Shown one piece after another: positions 51,419-64,000 of a stretch of 64,000 nucleotides of DNA; the first letter of the stretch is position 1; every line of letters begins with the position of its first letter. The stretch lies in the NCBI RefSeq assembly GCF_040054535.1, contig NC_090781.1:13351982-13415981 (forward strand). Direction: 5' to 3'. Under the pieces are notes generated by a model, which was not told the origin of the DNA, did no database searches, and saw only the letters and a program-made list of their open reading frames with translations. A program made the position numbers and the translations under genes. Source of the DNA: Antennarius striatus. Lineage: Eukaryota; Chordata; Actinopteri; Lophiiformes; Antennariidae.

Positions 51419-52339
51419 ATCCCCACTATTAAGGCCTTCCTCTACTAAACCCTTGCTGAGCTGGAGTTGTGCCCACGTATGTACACATAGACATATGAGT
51501 GATGGGCCAAACTAATCATGGCAGCAAATGGATGAATTCTACTAGAGAGAACCTATCATGATCGCGACCATCACCACATGTCATAATGGACTTTCACTGC
51601 TGATCTTTCACAGATTTGAATCTCAATCTGCAGTTGCACATACAACATATGGATGATCCATAATATCCATTAAACTGTCCAACTGTTTTTCAGTGTGTTT
51701 CTGGGCTTGTGGATGACGTCCGAACTATGGCTTGGCTCAGACCCAGCTCAGGCAGATTAAAACAGAGGGATTATTATTCTTGTACAGCTGGAAGCCTGTT
51801 GTGGCAGAGTTGGGAATATGCCCAACCAAGATTATAATCTGCTCAGACCTGGGATATATGCCCCTCCTAAGCAAGTCTCCAAGTTACTGCCTGTTTTTCA
51901 GCATGATATATGCAGTGGGATTAAGCACCACTCAATACATCATCCTGTGGTTGCTTATCAAAATTATACAGTAATAACATTATATAACATCGGGATCTTG
52001 GAAAAATATCATTGTAACACCATTAATTCAACAGGAAATACATGGGTTGTGACAATGGTGGCTGCCTGAAAGAAAATGACAGCTAGTTGATTATTCCCAC
52101 GGGAAAATTTAGTAGAGACAGACAACTAGAATTTAAGTTAACAAATAGTAAAAGAGGGCTATACCTAGACAGACATAATTACATCTACACTACCATCCAA
52201 TATAAAGTCAGCAATCACCTCACAATTAACTGCTGTTTTTACATGGCCACAATATATACTGACATAAATGGAAAATGGAAAAAACAGAAAAGGGACAAAT
52301 TGACCTGACACCACTGGACAGTGAGAGAGTAGAGAGTAG

Positions 52340-52420
52340 AGTTGAACTTTTTTTGATCCCTTAAGGAGGTTCCGTCAGGGAAATTAACTTCTCCGTCACA
52401 CTACACACAGCACAGTGACC
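52340..52420. repeat. Probable dispersed-repeat fragment
   Basis: The phrase 'ttgatcccttaaggaggttc ... gggaaattaac' resembles a repeat seen widely in fish genomes. Its class and limits are not clear from this copy alone. Confidence 0.35.
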
Positions 52421-53677
52421 ACACAAAAACACAGAAAATTTACAGGACAGAAGTACCAACACCTAGAAAGAATAAAAAATAACCCACCAAGAATATACAC
52501 ATAAAAAGGCGTAAATAGGCATGGGGGTAGATGGAAGAAGCGAATGATACCGTGATGAAACTAACCCTTAGCAGCAATGTATTTGCTAAGTGAAGTTGAG
52601 TAACAGGAAATTACAACATCTAGTCTAGAAATAAAGGATGCAGAGTTGAAGATAACATCACATCTCCTTCTTTGCTAACAAAGAATAGCTCTTTAAAAAA
52701 AAAAAATCTGAATATATCCTCCACCGCTGAAGCGTCATCTGATCTATTAAGACTGAAAGATTGCTATTATTTATGATCATAGAGAGATGAATGTAAAACT
52801 CCTGTCATTAAAATGATATCAAATCAGCAAAATTATAACTGCAAGTTGCAATATCATCTAAAAATACTACTCACAGTTATACTAATCAGAATGATAACTG
52901 TTACTGTGAGTAGTTAATCACTGACTTGGGCTTCAACATATAAAACCTAGGTACGGTTGCAAACCTATTTCACAAGGATTTATCTATGTGTTTTATAGAT
53001 ATATCAGTGGACACATTTCTTTGTTCTGTGTAGAACAACATTCCAATATGATGCAGCACAAGTTAAAAAGAGGCTTTAGCCATGCAGGTTAAACAAAGCA
53101 AGTAGATGTCTGAAAGCTACATTCATATTAAAACCAAATCTCCACTTTGTGTTTCAAATATAACTCTTTGGAAATGAATTTGTATCTGTGTCAGTGTGTG
53201 ATGATCTCGTATTAACATCACCTATATTTATCCCTCAGAGCCAGAACTGTAGCTGTTGTTTCTGATCAAATCACTATAACCCATGTGTAGTCTTGACCTG
53301 CCTTCACTAAAGCCCTAAAGTAAAGCAGCTTAATTGAATTTTAAATCCCATCTATGCAACATGAAGGAACATCCTGTCATTCCTCACAAACTTTCAGTCT
53401 TCACACTGCAGAGCAACTCAATTTTTCAGTGACTACTGCTTGTTATTATTACAATACACCTGTCATGATTATTTTCTTACTACAGTTGAGGTGTACAGTC
53501 TATATTATTATTGATTATTGTATTGTCAAAGCGTAAACATTTTTTTCTTTTAGCACTTCTAAAAGAGCCTGAGAAAGATGCAAAAACATAGAGACTTTCA
53601 GTGCAGTGTAAAACAGAAAATCATCCCTTAACTCTCAGGACTATATAACACACTCATCAGTGTCATCCATCCTTTGT

Positions 53678-53770
53678 GCGCGTGTGTGCGCGTGTGTGTG
53701 CGTGTGTGTGTGTGTGTGTGTTTGTGTGTGTGCGTGCGTGCGTGCGTGTGTGTTTGTGTGTGTGTGTGTT
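53678..53770. repeat. TG/CG-rich microsatellite
   Basis: Imperfect (TG)n with repeated CGTG units. Confidence 0.9.
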
Positions 53771-54014
53771 GTAGTGTGCAACTGCTCATGTCACTATAAT
53801 TTTAACCGCTGGCTCTCAAATGACCAAAAGCCCATCTTTGCACTCTGGGTGTATACTGCATTTATGAGACACAGTGTTTACTCATTTACTACTCTTGTAT
53901 GGCTGGGTCCCTATAGGAAACGTAATTAAATATCAAGGTAGAAAAAGGACCATTTATAAAGATTTCTCTGCCATCAAATAGCTGGTGGGTCAATTATTAG
54001 GCCTTAGTTTAGAC

Positions 54015-54532
54015 CACATGTGTCAAACTCGAGGCCCGGGGGCCACATGCGACCCGCCACATCATTTAATGTGGCCCGCGAGAGCATAAAAAGTCAGTGT
54101 CTAAAAGTAAATAGGTCAAAAGTGTACTTTGAGCAAAACTACATTTCCCACAATGCAGTATTTAAGCCCACTTTAACTTTTTGAACAAAAAAGTTTTGAA
54201 CAAAGTTAATGTCCTATATTGTGTTAGATGTCATTTGTGTTTATTCTCTTATTTGATCCTTGATTGAGGGAGTTATGTATGTTTCATAACCTGAGAAATT
54301 AAAGGATTTATGTTATAACAGAGAAACAAGCAAACATGTTTTTTCTGTGAAACTTTAATGTTTGTAACTTGAATAAGAAATAAATTCAGAGTAATTTAAC
54401 GTTAAGGAGTAGTTACATTTATTTTATATTACATCGAGTTACATTTAATTACACTTATATGTTACATCTGGCCATTTGAGGACATCCATGATGGTGATGT
54501 GGCACTCAGTCAAAATGAGTTTGATACTCCTG
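54015..54532. mobile_element. hAT-type non-autonomous element, 518 bp
   Basis: Left end cacatgtgtcaaactc; right end, reversed, caggagtatcaaactc. The flanks gtttagac (54007-54014) and gtttagag (54533-54540) form an 8-bp duplication with one mismatch. The interior begins with the aggcccgggggccacatgcg motif typical of a widespread hAT-derived repeat. No transposase frame. Confidence 0.85.
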
Positions 54533-56360
54533 GTTTAGAGGGTAGAATCAAATATGTCTTTTGATATAAATGCCATTATCGTATGATATTTTTTGTATGC
54601 CAAAGTTACCCTATAAGAAACTATACATTAAAATTAACTTTAATACCTCATAACACATCTTGACGTCATTCAGACGTCATCAAATATCATTTGCTCATGT
54701 AATTTATGTGCTTTGAATTTTTTGCCAGCAGGGGGCAGGAGAGTCCCTATAAATTTAAGGCAGTCATTATGGCCCCTTGTGATTCTGTCGCAGGTTGGAG
54801 GGAGCATCTCGTTGCTTTCATTCTGTAGTACGACGGTGATGAAGAAGAACGACACTTGAATTAGGTCCCGTGTGGCCCTGGTCAGGCAGGGAGTAGGAAG
54901 GTGTTCACATATCTTGCAAAGAATTATACTTTCCTTTGACACTAACAGGTTGGTTTATACAAGAGCCAGAGGAGACTGTCTAGGATATTGATTCAGAAGT
55001 CTGTCTTAGTCAAAGAATTGTTTCTGTTGGAGCAAAATCCATAAGTCGAAACATGTGCTTTGAATTTTGTAAATCCATTGTAACTGCATCTAAAAATCCC
55101 TCAGTTCTCAACTTTTTGTGAATCAGGCTTGCTGGATGTTGGTGTGGCCTAAATCTAAACACAGTCCTGCTGACTTGAAGCCCTTCCCCCTAAAAATCCA
55201 AACATTCCTTCCAGGTTCATCCAGCTCCAGAACTTTGTCTTTTGGAGCAGAACACCCCTCTTTCTCGAACAGGACCCCCTTGGTGACCCTCTTCCCCTCC
55301 CTCCCCGCTTCTCTCTCTGGGAGCAGTGAGAGCACTATTGCTCAAGTTCCTATTGAAAAGACAATATATACAATGGGGTCTTTCTCAGTTCCTTTCTGTC
55401 TCCATTAAAGACCCTGGGAACACCACACTGTCCACAGAGACACTCTTAAAGGGCCAGTGGGATCCAGGTCTCTGCAACCTGAGTCTCAACCTCCCATCAC
55501 TGTCATGGGGGGGGGGGGGGGGGGGGCAGGACTCTATGCAGTGCAGACATTGTGCTTGAATGTTATGTGAAGTCTGCAGTCAGCAAGTGTCAGCATCACC
55601 TTAAACAACACAATCTGTGAGACCCAAATAAGCCCCGCACTCCTGCTTCAATGGTCTGATGTGAATCAGCCCCAGCAGCATTTATTTAGACTGCAGCGGA
55701 TAGTGCTTGAGTCTGTTTTGACTGAAACTGTTTGCTCAAACACGTCCCCAGACAATTTGATGACACAATGTTGGGGAAAAGCAACAACTGCAGATCAAAT
55801 TGTATGAGTGGGCCATGCGTTACCTTGTTGTCATAAATGTTTTTTCAAATCTTTCGTCAACAAGCTTTTAAACTGTCAAGATGCTTTCCTTGTAAATAAG
55901 ATGAATTTAATCGCTTAAATAAACTGTGAGCAGTTTATTTAAGTGAAGACCTAAACCATGAAGACTAAATACAGCAGTGACTGGACATAGTTGATAGGTA
56001 GAAGGTGATTTTGTGAGACTGGGGTTCTGTAAAACAACGAGGAGGCATCCAGAGAAGCACTGAAGAACATTGTCTCAAGACAGACATACAACATAGCATC
56101 AATTTAAACAGCAGTTGCATTACACTGTAGGGGTGGTGTATAAGGCATAATTTGTAGATATCTGCCTATAAAAATAGACAAAGGAAGCAAATATTAACCT
56201 GAATATGTTTCAAATATTTCTGTAAATACTAATAAATATTCTACATACTCAACAAGTGAGGCAGGTGAAGCAAAGTAAATATGATGGGCCTGTTGGCATC
56301 AATTTTGAAAGGTTTTTCCTCACTGTTCCTTCTTTGTTTATAAGTAAACAGACTACTTTT
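54533..56360. other. Intergenic, no gene seen
   Basis: An open frame at 55123-55335 (minus) has no recognised domain or splice-flanked continuation. A 20-nt G-run is at 55507-55526. Confidence 0.5.
55507..55526. repeat. Poly-G run
   Basis: Twenty consecutive G on the plus strand; could form a G-quadruplex and is also a common assembly trouble spot. Confidence 0.9.
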
Positions 56361-56946
56361 CTTCTTCTTCCCCTTTCGGCTTTTCCCTTCAGGGGTCGCC
56401 ACAGTGAATCAATTGCCTCCATCTAGCCCTGTCTTCTGCATCCTCTTCTCTCACACCAACTACCTTCATGTCCTCCCTCATTACATCCATAAACCTCCTC
56501 TTTGGTCTTCCTCTAGGCCTCCTGCCTGGCAGTTCAAAACTCAGCATCCTTCTACCAATACATCACTATCTCTCCTCTGGACATGTCCAAACCATCTCAG
56601 TCTGGCCTCTCTGACTCTATCTCCAAAACCTCTAACATGTGCTGTCCCTCTGATGTACTCATTCCTGATCCTATCCTTCCTGGTCACTCCCAGAGAGAAC
56701 CTCAGCATCTTCATCTCTGCTACCTCCAGCTCTGTCTCCTGTCTTTTCCTCAGTGACACTGTCTCTAGACCAAACAACATCGCTGGTCTCACCACAGTTT
56801 TGTAGACCTTTCCTTTCATTTTAGCTGAAACTCTTCTATCACACATCACACCTGACACTTTCCTCCACCCGTTCCATCCTGCCTGTACACGCTTCTTCAC
56901 CTCTTTACCACACTCTCCATTGCTCTGGACTGTTGACCCTAAGTAC
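56361..56946 (-). mobile_element. 5'-truncated RTE LINE copy
   Basis: Minus-strand 3' fragment matching the first element from its tail (1276) to about 1866, with only scattered differences. The broken frame 56900-56541 keeps the C-terminal part with RLRWFGHVQRR. A short direct repeat agacta (56350-56355 and 56948-56953) may be the target duplication. Truncated at the 5' end as usual for LINEs; inactive. Confidence 0.9.
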
Positions 56947-56953
56947 TAGACTA

Positions 56954-57732
56954 ATTTACACTGATAAAATGCCATCTTTCATGTCTTTCATGTCTTTCAT
57001 ATCAGGTCTCTATTTTCCACCAACGGACACAAACAGACCTACTTTGTCTCAAGACGGTGATTTACTGGGCTGTTCGCAACCTCCGGGGATCAAACCGTGT
57101 AATTAAACCCCGAATGAGGGATTGTGTTGAGACAATCAGTATACCGCGAGGGTTTCTCACATCCTCCGATAAAAGGAGGGAGGCTAGGGGAGGAGGAGGA
57201 GGAGGAGGAGGAAGACGAGGAGGAGGAGGGTGGAAAGAACTTGAGTTGAGGAATTTGAATCCTGCTCCAAGGGGGAAGAGAGGGAAGAGAAAGAGTCAGG
57301 GGAATGTCTCAGTCTGAGAGAACCGGTGGGCAGGAGAGAGACTCTGGACGACAGGAAACACTGGGTTAAAAATACTCCCTCGGTTACTAGAAATAGAATT
57401 GGCTTTGGATAACTTCATCATCAGCCGCCAACTCTAGTGCGCCTTTTTGTCGTGCGCTTCCTGGGTACGCAAACTTTGAGTGGATAACACTCCGTAATGG
57501 GATCAACCAAAACAACAACACCAGAAGGGAAGTTACAAGTCTTTTAAGCACCGCGAAGATTTTTTTTTTTCTTCCCCCACAGTCTGACTTCTAAAAGGGG
57601 AACTGAAAGGACAGGATTATCCCATCTGTGGATAATCACTTCTTCAGCATCAGCCGGAGTCACAGCAAAACTTCTCTTTCACCGCGCAACTTTGGATGTT
57701 TCAGTTACTGAGAGTTCGGTGATGCATCCAAG
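56954..57732. other. axl promoter/5' UTR region
   Basis: Holds a 9-bp tandem (tctttcatg, near 56976-57000) and a purine GGA repeat (57187-57230). Transcription start not identifiable. The last 40 nt carry two stop-start-linked upstream ORFs. Confidence 0.5.
57187..57230. repeat. (GGA)n repeat
   Basis: Polypurine GGA units with an AGACGA interruption, about 0.5 kb before the axl start. Confidence 0.9.
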
Positions 57733-57736
57733 ATGA
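57696..57736 (+). promoter_or_regulatory. axl: Two chained upstream ORFs at the axl start
   Basis: uORF1 runs 57696-57722 (eight codons plus TGA). Its stop overlaps the ATG of uORF2 (TGATG at 57720-57724). uORF2 runs 57722-57736 (four codons plus TGA), and its stop overlaps the main ATG (ATGA at 57733-57736). An in-frame stop at 57709-57711 fixes 57733 as the first main-frame ATG. Confidence 0.7.
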
Positions 57737-60700
57737 ATGACCCTCTAATGAAGCACAGATCCAGAGGAGAACTTTCAAAAAAAGTCATGTGCCCATCAAG
57801 GTTGTCATTTTTTATCCTCACAGTCATTTTTTCTGCTTGGAGCCCAGCAACGTCACTGACAGGTAAGCTTTAATGTTCCCCGAATATCAGCAGGTTTGCA
57901 TCCAGTCTGAGTCTCCATTAGTCACCTTCAAAAAAAAAAAAAACCCATCGGAACGTGCAATTAGTCTAGTCAGCTCCAAACTCATTAAAACAATTTGCTG
58001 TGGGGTGGAGAGAGCAACCACAACCCCAGCAGAACATCTGGACAGCATGAAGGGATTCATGACACATTAAAAACAAGGCGATCAGAAAAACAAACAGGAG
58101 CCCTTTTTTTTTTACTGTCTCAGCCATCATGGGATTTGTCATGTTTTAGTGAAAAGGGATTTGCTCAAACCTGAGGTGTCAGTGACTTCAGGTTTAGTTT
58201 AGTCAGTGACTTCAGGTTTAGTTTAGCCAGAGACGTCAGGTAAAGTTAAGGTAAAGTGACTTCAGGTTTAGTTTAGTCACTCATTTCTGGTTTAGTTTAG
58301 TAATTGACCTCAGGTCAGTTTTAGGGCAAGTGACTTGAGGTAAAGTTTAGGTAAAGTGATGTCGGGTTTATTTTAGTCAATGACTTCAGGTTTAGTTTAG
58401 TCAGTGACTTCAGCACTACCCATTCCTGGTACTCGTTCCTACCAGGTATCCAGACAAGAATTCCTACGAGTCACTGCATATCTGGAATACTCTGGAATGT
58501 TAAGATAAGTATTCCAGGCAAGGAAAGACCAGAGGCTTAAAAAGGTCCTGCTAGAACAATCATAATATTCACAAAACTTGCTTTGCAGCTTATAGCAAGC
58601 AAAAAAAAAAAGTTTTCCTCTCTTTAAGGTTGCGGATGAAACTGCTAACTTTTTAAGGAAACTCTGCTAACTACTATTATAAAGATCTTTTTCTCCTGTA
58701 ATAATCAGCTTTGCTGCTGGTGGTGTGGAAACCATCAGCCTCTTCACCCGGTGGATGAAAACATGGAGTCCCTGTTGGGGCCTCCACCTGTCAGCTCATG
58801 TGTTTTCACCATTAATGTCACTTGGTCTCTCACTAGCTGTATCCCTGCCTTCAACACATACACGACCAGGAGGGACAGAGTTTACGAGACACTGCTGTGA
58901 ATTATAAGCCCGGATTGACTGTCTTAGATAGATATTTTCCTGATGTCTCATTAGCTGCTTTGATATAGGAATTGCTGTGACCAGGGAAAGAAGAATGAGG
59001 AGGGGTCTAGGGAGGCAAATGCTTTTGTTTGTGAGTCAGAACCGGTCTGACTCTGACTCAGAAGCAGGGGAATGATGGATGGGGTAAAGGGGCAAAAGTA
59101 GAGGAGAAAGAGTTTGGAGGGGGTGGCAAAACATGTTGCAATGAATCAAAAGAATCAGGAGGAATGTGAAAAGGAGGCTAAACAGAAAAAAGACAAAAAA
59201 CAGCTATGGCTGGAGGGGCCGCATTACACAGTGTTAAAAAGTCACAAAGATAAAGGAGGGAGTGAGAGGAGGATAAATGCTCGGACTGTGCGGAATATTT
59301 TTGGTATGTGCATGTCCACTGAACTTTAACATTTGAGCAGTTTTTACAAGAGAGAGAGAAGGAGCTAGAAAGGGGTGGGATGAAATAGTGAAAAAAAGCG
59401 TGGGACCTCGATAGAATTCAGGGGACAAAAGGGAGGAGATGGAGTAGTCAAGCACAAATAAATCAGTGGAGACAGGCCACACACACACACACACATAAGC
59501 ACACACGTACACAGTTCAACCATCTCTGTCCTCTGAATCCTCGTAAAAGCTTTACAAGCTTATTATTACATCAATACAGCATGATACAGGGAATGAAAGT
59601 AGGGCAGCTTTTGTTCAATATTACACTGAAAAAAACAAAGTCAAGGCAATGGAGATGCTTGAAAGTGGTCAGTCAAGCTTAAATATAAAGGGAGGAATGG
59701 CTTTTAATGCAGAACAGCAGACAGCGATTGAGAGGTGGTGAGGCGGGGGCCCAGCAGGCGTATTCATTTATTGCACATTCCCAGAGCGACGTTTTTGAGT
59801 CATGGGTTGTGTGTAGATTTCATGCACATGTTCTACTCATGAGTAGAATGATGCAGCCAGACAGGGCAGTTTACATGACATACCTTTTTTTCCAGGAGTG
59901 GACTTTTGTGTGTTTATGCGTGCACTGGAGTCCCGAAGGGTCACAGTGAAAGGGTCAGAGGTTATGGGTCAGTCATGAAACAGACGAGGTGGGCGGTTTG
60001 ACAAGCTTGAGAAAAACTTTACAGACATCCTTCAGTGAAATACGAGGGATTTATTTTTGGTTTGAAATTCCAGGAGAGCCCAGGCCTCATTTGCCGGTCC
60101 TCTTTATTTCATTTTGAATTTACCTTTCATAAAAGTTATCATTACTGAATTCCTCTCCATGTCTGTGTTTGGATGTCACCGTGTAGACGTCTGGTCAGAG
60201 GACCTGCTGGTTTATAAAAGGTGTTTGAAAGAGAACCTGAATATTTTTAGTGTTTGTCTTGAGCTCTCAGTGCTGTGAAACTGTCAGAGGAGCAGGAGCA
60301 GCCGTCCTCGAACAAGGAGCCTTTGTTCCAGTATCATCTCTGTCCTCTCAGGTCACCCGCTCTATCAGCAAAGGGACACAAGATAACTGGATTCATTCAA
60401 AAAACACCGTGGTGCTGCACAAACTCTGGAGTCATTGCTGTTATCCCATTGCAGCGTTTGCCAAATCACTGCTGTTCAGCATGAATAAACATTTTTAAAG
60501 CTTAAGCACACAACTTAAATCAGGTTTGCATCAGCGGCTAGGTCATCAATTAATCCAAAAAAATCTGTTGCACCAGGGATATTGCTGCTTTTGTGTGTTT
60601 TTTATGGAATCCCTTTGGCTTTCGCAATCATTGAGATGTTTTACTCTTGTTTGACATGATTTAACAGCAAAGCAAAACAATTTCATGAATTTTAATCCAT

Positions 60701-61920
60701 TCAAAACAATTTGGTCATTTGTAATACCATCGAAACACTCCTTTTTGTTTTCTCTTTTCGTTTTCTTGTGGAAATAAAAAAATACAACACCTAGAATAAT
60801 TTTGAAAAAAACACCAGTTATGCTTCTGGTTACAATCTGAAAACATGTTTTAATTGTGTACCGTATTCGTATTTAAGATTTATTCAAACACCAACAGAGA
60901 CAATAACCTCTTCTCTGTTTTCTAATCAAAGATTTGGAGTTTGAGCGCAGCCCCACGACTGTCATCTCCTCGCTTGGCAAACCTGTTACCATGCACTGCA
61001 CCCTGAAGGGGACAGGGGGTGAGGAGGAGGACCCCCCTGATGTGCTTTGGTTAAGAGACGGTGCACCACTTCTGTATGCGGACACTAACCAGTTCCAGGT
61101 CCACACGGGCAGCAACAGCTGGACCATCATCAGCACGCTTAGGTAGGCAGCCAATGTCTGTGTTGCTCCTGTGTCTAAGCTTTTGTCATGTCATTGTTGT
61201 GAGGCAGCCACACCTTGCCTCTATGCTTTCAGTCAGGCACCTCCTGCGATTGTAATGATTTCCTGTTCCGCCAGCGTATCCTTTCACGTAGCATAACCAG
61301 TACTGCTGGATTACGCTGGCAGGTTGAGTTCCATCTACTCTGGAGTACTTTGTTATATAACACAAGCAAAATCCCATGAATCTCTTCTGCTGTAGGTTAA
61401 TACCTTTAATGCCGGCATGATTGAATAAAAAGTATTCAGGGCATCAGATTGGTTTCACTTTGCTGGATCTTTACTAATAATTTTCATTATTTTTGTACAC
61501 ATAACAGCATTGAGAAGGTCCAACTTCCTGACATGGGGTCTTATAGATGTGCCGTTCTATCAGAAAGCCACGAGACGTTATCTAAGGAGGGAGACATCCA
61601 GTTGGAGGGTGAATTTCTCTTCAGCTCCTTAAAACGCACAACAGCACCTATAAAATAAATCTATGTACATTGAATTCTACATCTTTGTTTGGATTGTTAA
61701 AAAAGTTCAGATTCTAGTTTGATGATTTTTTCCTCAGGCCTTCCTCATTTCTCTGTGGAGCCCCAGCACACATCCATAGTGGCCAACGTATCACTGAGCC
61801 TGAGCTGTGTGGCCCACGGACCCCCAGAGCCGGTCAGGGTCATTTGGCTGCAGGATGGTGCGCCCCTGAACTCCCTGAGCGACCCGGTGGCCCTGTCACC
61901 CTCCACACTCAACCTCACAG
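57733..61920 (+). CDS. axl: AXL receptor tyrosine kinase, 5' part (gene continues past the window)
   Basis: TAM-family receptor whose ligand in vertebrates is Gas6. Four coding exons are present: 57733-57862, 60932-61142, 61508-61608, 61738-61920, all GT-AG in phase, about 208 residues. Exon 1 encodes a signal peptide (hydrophobic core SFFILTVIFSAW after a basic N-terminus). Exons 2-3 encode the first Ig domain (TMHCTLKG, WLRDGAPL, then MGSYRCAVL), joined by LEGLPHFSVEPQ to the second Ig domain (LSLSCVAHGPPEPVRVIWLQ). The GPPEPV...WLQD linker pattern and exon arrangement match AXL. The rest of Ig2, fibronectin domains, membrane segment and kinase were not found before 64000, so they lie to the right. 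Intron 1 is 3.1 kb and contains a minisatellite. Human AXL also neighbours TGFB1 and CYP2 genes. Confidence 0.9.
58176..58413. repeat. Degenerate minisatellite in axl intron 1
   Basis: About nine diverged copies of a 23-28 bp unit related to gtgacttcaggtttagttta, some with a ggtaaag variant. Confidence 0.85.
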
Positions 61921-62410
61921 GTATCATCCACCACGTTGTGGTGTCTCAGTCTCACACAACAGACCGATACCCCCTAGAAATGTAACACTATGAACATTTA
62001 ATGACCAAATGATGTCAGTATCATAGCTGTGTTGTCAAAATAGTGCCAAAAATTGATATAAATACAAAAGGGAGCTGTTTTTGAGTCTATCATGTTACTC
62101 CTGGAGAAACTTGATAGACTCCTTGAATGGATGACGTAGCAGATAATTATGCACAAAGGGCGAACAGAGTCTGCAGACATACAGCAGCAGGACAGCACCT
62201 AGTGTTTTTACACTTTTCTGCTATTATTATTATTATTGTACAATTATTATTATTATTATTATTATTATTGTTGTTGTTGTTGTTGTTGTTGTTGTACAAT
62301 TATTACTATATTATTATAATAATATAATAATAATAATAATAATAATAATGATTGAGCCCTGACCGGCTCTGTTATTGTTATTGTTATTGTTATTGTTATT
62401 GTTATTGTTA

Positions 62411-62476
<66 letters not shown>

Positions 62477-64000
62477 TTATTATAAACTGCAGTTGCACGT
62501 TAGATATTCCGTCATCCTCATGCAATGAGGAAAAGGTTAACCTGCATGTACAGACTTGCACATATACAGTATATAGTGGTGGGTGGTAGTCATGAAGATG
62601 ATCCAGCATTGCTCATTTCTGCAACAGTTTTCTTCTTCAGTGTTCTGCAGATAGATGACCATCTTAAATCACAATTCTCTCAGCACTCTAATAAAAGTCC
62701 GAATATAACCATGCTTCAAACTAAGCTCCCTTAAAATGTTGAAAAATCCCTCAAGGTTGTTAAATTGCTAGAAATGAGTTTCAGTTTCAGAATCCTTGAT
62801 TTTGCCTGTATCCAATTATACTGGTTTTAATGTACTGCTTCAAAAGCTACACAGCAACTAACTTCTACAGTTTCAAAGGCTCCCAAATCTCTCCTTACTG
62901 GCCTTAACAAATCCCCCAAATAACCACCCTCCCCAGAGAGAGCGGGCTGATTGGCATAGAGCCAGTGGATCCATTGAGGACATGCTTCGTGGTTGTGTAG
63001 ATGGACAGGCCAAGCAGCAGACACATGGGGCACTCTTGGGGGAAGGAAAATAGATTGGGGCAAGCACATAGAAGAAAACAAGAAAGGAGGAGAGAAAGTG
63101 ATCTGTTTCTGCTCAGATGAAAACCACAGCTGCCTACCTGATAGCCAGCCAGTCCACTGAAAGACAGAGCAGGATGAGTCAGACGGAAACAACAGGCAGC
63201 AGCGATTGGTTTAAGGTTTGACTCATTGGCACAGACTTGCTAGAGCTGACCAGGATCCTTTTGACGGTAACCTACACTCAGATCTCAGGAATGGGCAGCT
63301 GCTCTGGCGGACCGAAAGTCCGAACTACAGACTAAAACAAATAATGCTTCAACAGGCCCATATAGAGAAATGGCATGAAGTACATTCCAACCGTGAAGGA
63401 ATAATGGGCAGCACATGTCCCTCTATCTGTAGTGTTCTGTTTGTGCCAAAGACACCAGTTTTTGGACAGAAATATAAAGAACAAGGTAATAAAACTACAG
63501 CCTGCACATTTAATCAATCAGTATTTTATTGCTCACTATTATGTATGTTATGTCACAGCAAAGAACTCAGTGATTGCACTGTTTTCGTATCAGAACTATC
63601 CTCATGCAGTCTTTAACAGCTGACATCAACATTATTGCTCAATACTCGGCAATTGATTCTCCAGAGAGAGATTGATTACGACATGTTCAGCTGACCAGGG
63701 AGGATGTGTTGCAGTGTTGTGAAGGGGAAGGGGGGAATGGCGCAATATTGTGGTGGCCTAAAGAGCAGTTCATTCACCCATACAGCCCGTGGTCATCCTC
63801 ACCCCTCTCCACCCTCCTTCTCTTCTCTCACAATCCCTCATTTCACTCCGTGAAGATTGTACCCTCTGATTTTTTTTTTTTCCGGGAGCAACACAAAGGA
63901 GGCATGGTGCCATCGGCGCAGAGCGACACACTGTGTGTTTCTGTGAGTCTCAGTTTGCGGCTCATTGACAATGTTAGGGTGTTAGATAACTGTGCTAAAT
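61921..64000. other. axl intron 4 (to right edge)
   Basis: No further axl exon was recognised. Open frames at 62827-63192 (minus) and 63218-63616 (plus) have no Ig or kinase features and are probably chance. An AT-rich triplet repeat is listed separately. Confidence 0.5.
62222..62474. repeat. Compound (ATT)n/(TTG)n/(AAT)n/(TTATTG)n repeat
   Basis: Alternating blocks of ATT, TTG, AAT and TTATTG units; the AAT and ATT blocks are complementary and could fold back on each other. Confidence 0.9.

Larger units (their letters stand above)
51270..54014. other. Spacer upstream of the PH gene
   Basis: Contains the PH gene promoter region, an AG repeat, a dispersed-repeat fragment near 52340 and a TG tract near 53680. 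No coding exon supported. Confidence 0.5.

Noticed and set aside
55123-55335. 70-aa charged minus-strand frame
   Set aside because: No splice-flanked partner, no recognised domain, and the surrounding sequence has no gene context.
62827-63616. Two 120-130 aa open frames in the right-hand part
   Set aside because: Considered as the next axl exons, but they show no Ig or fibronectin pattern and no matching splice phase.

Overview
The window is vertebrate nuclear DNA, almost certainly from a teleost fish. Long intron-rich genes have GT-AG exons whose products are typical fish orthologues. There are many dinucleotide and tetranucleotide microsatellites, an RTE-type LINE, tRNA-derived SINEs, and Tc1 and hAT elements of the kind common in fish. 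I cannot name the species. All exon limits below were placed by hand from splice signals, reading phase and family resemblance.

Layout. 1-14.8 kb has no host gene. It holds a near full-length RTE LINE (1274-4389, exact 11-bp target duplication), a foldback MITE (7659-8144) and otherwise unremarkable sequence. 14.8-22.1 kb carries tgfb1 on the minus strand (six coding exons, 384 aa, 112-aa mature ligand). 27.0-31.7 kb carries a CDKL1/4-type kinase on the plus strand (nine coding exons, 347 aa). 33.3-46.0 kb carries two tandem minus-strand cytochrome P450 family 2 genes, each nine exons and 491 aa, with almost identical exon sizes. 48.4-51.3 kb carries a minus-strand gene for a 292-aa PH-domain protein that I cannot name. 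57.7 kb to the right edge holds the first four coding exons of axl (signal peptide and two Ig domains) on the plus strand; the gene runs out of the window.

Context. TGFB1, a CYP2 gene cluster and AXL are also close neighbours on human chromosome 19q13.2, so this is probably a conserved vertebrate block with a CDKL kinase and a PH-domain gene in between. The genes are not an operon and I see no shared biochemical pathway. Nothing in the window looks like a new defence or mobile system. The points of most interest are the tgfb1 exon reorganisation, a probable GC-AG intron and a NAGNAG acceptor in the kinase, stop-start-linked uORFs at the axl start, the unnamed PH protein, and several transposons with readable target duplications sitting in introns or the 3' UTR (a Tc1 with IR/DR ends, three hAT-type elements, one carrying a 32-bp perfect palindrome).
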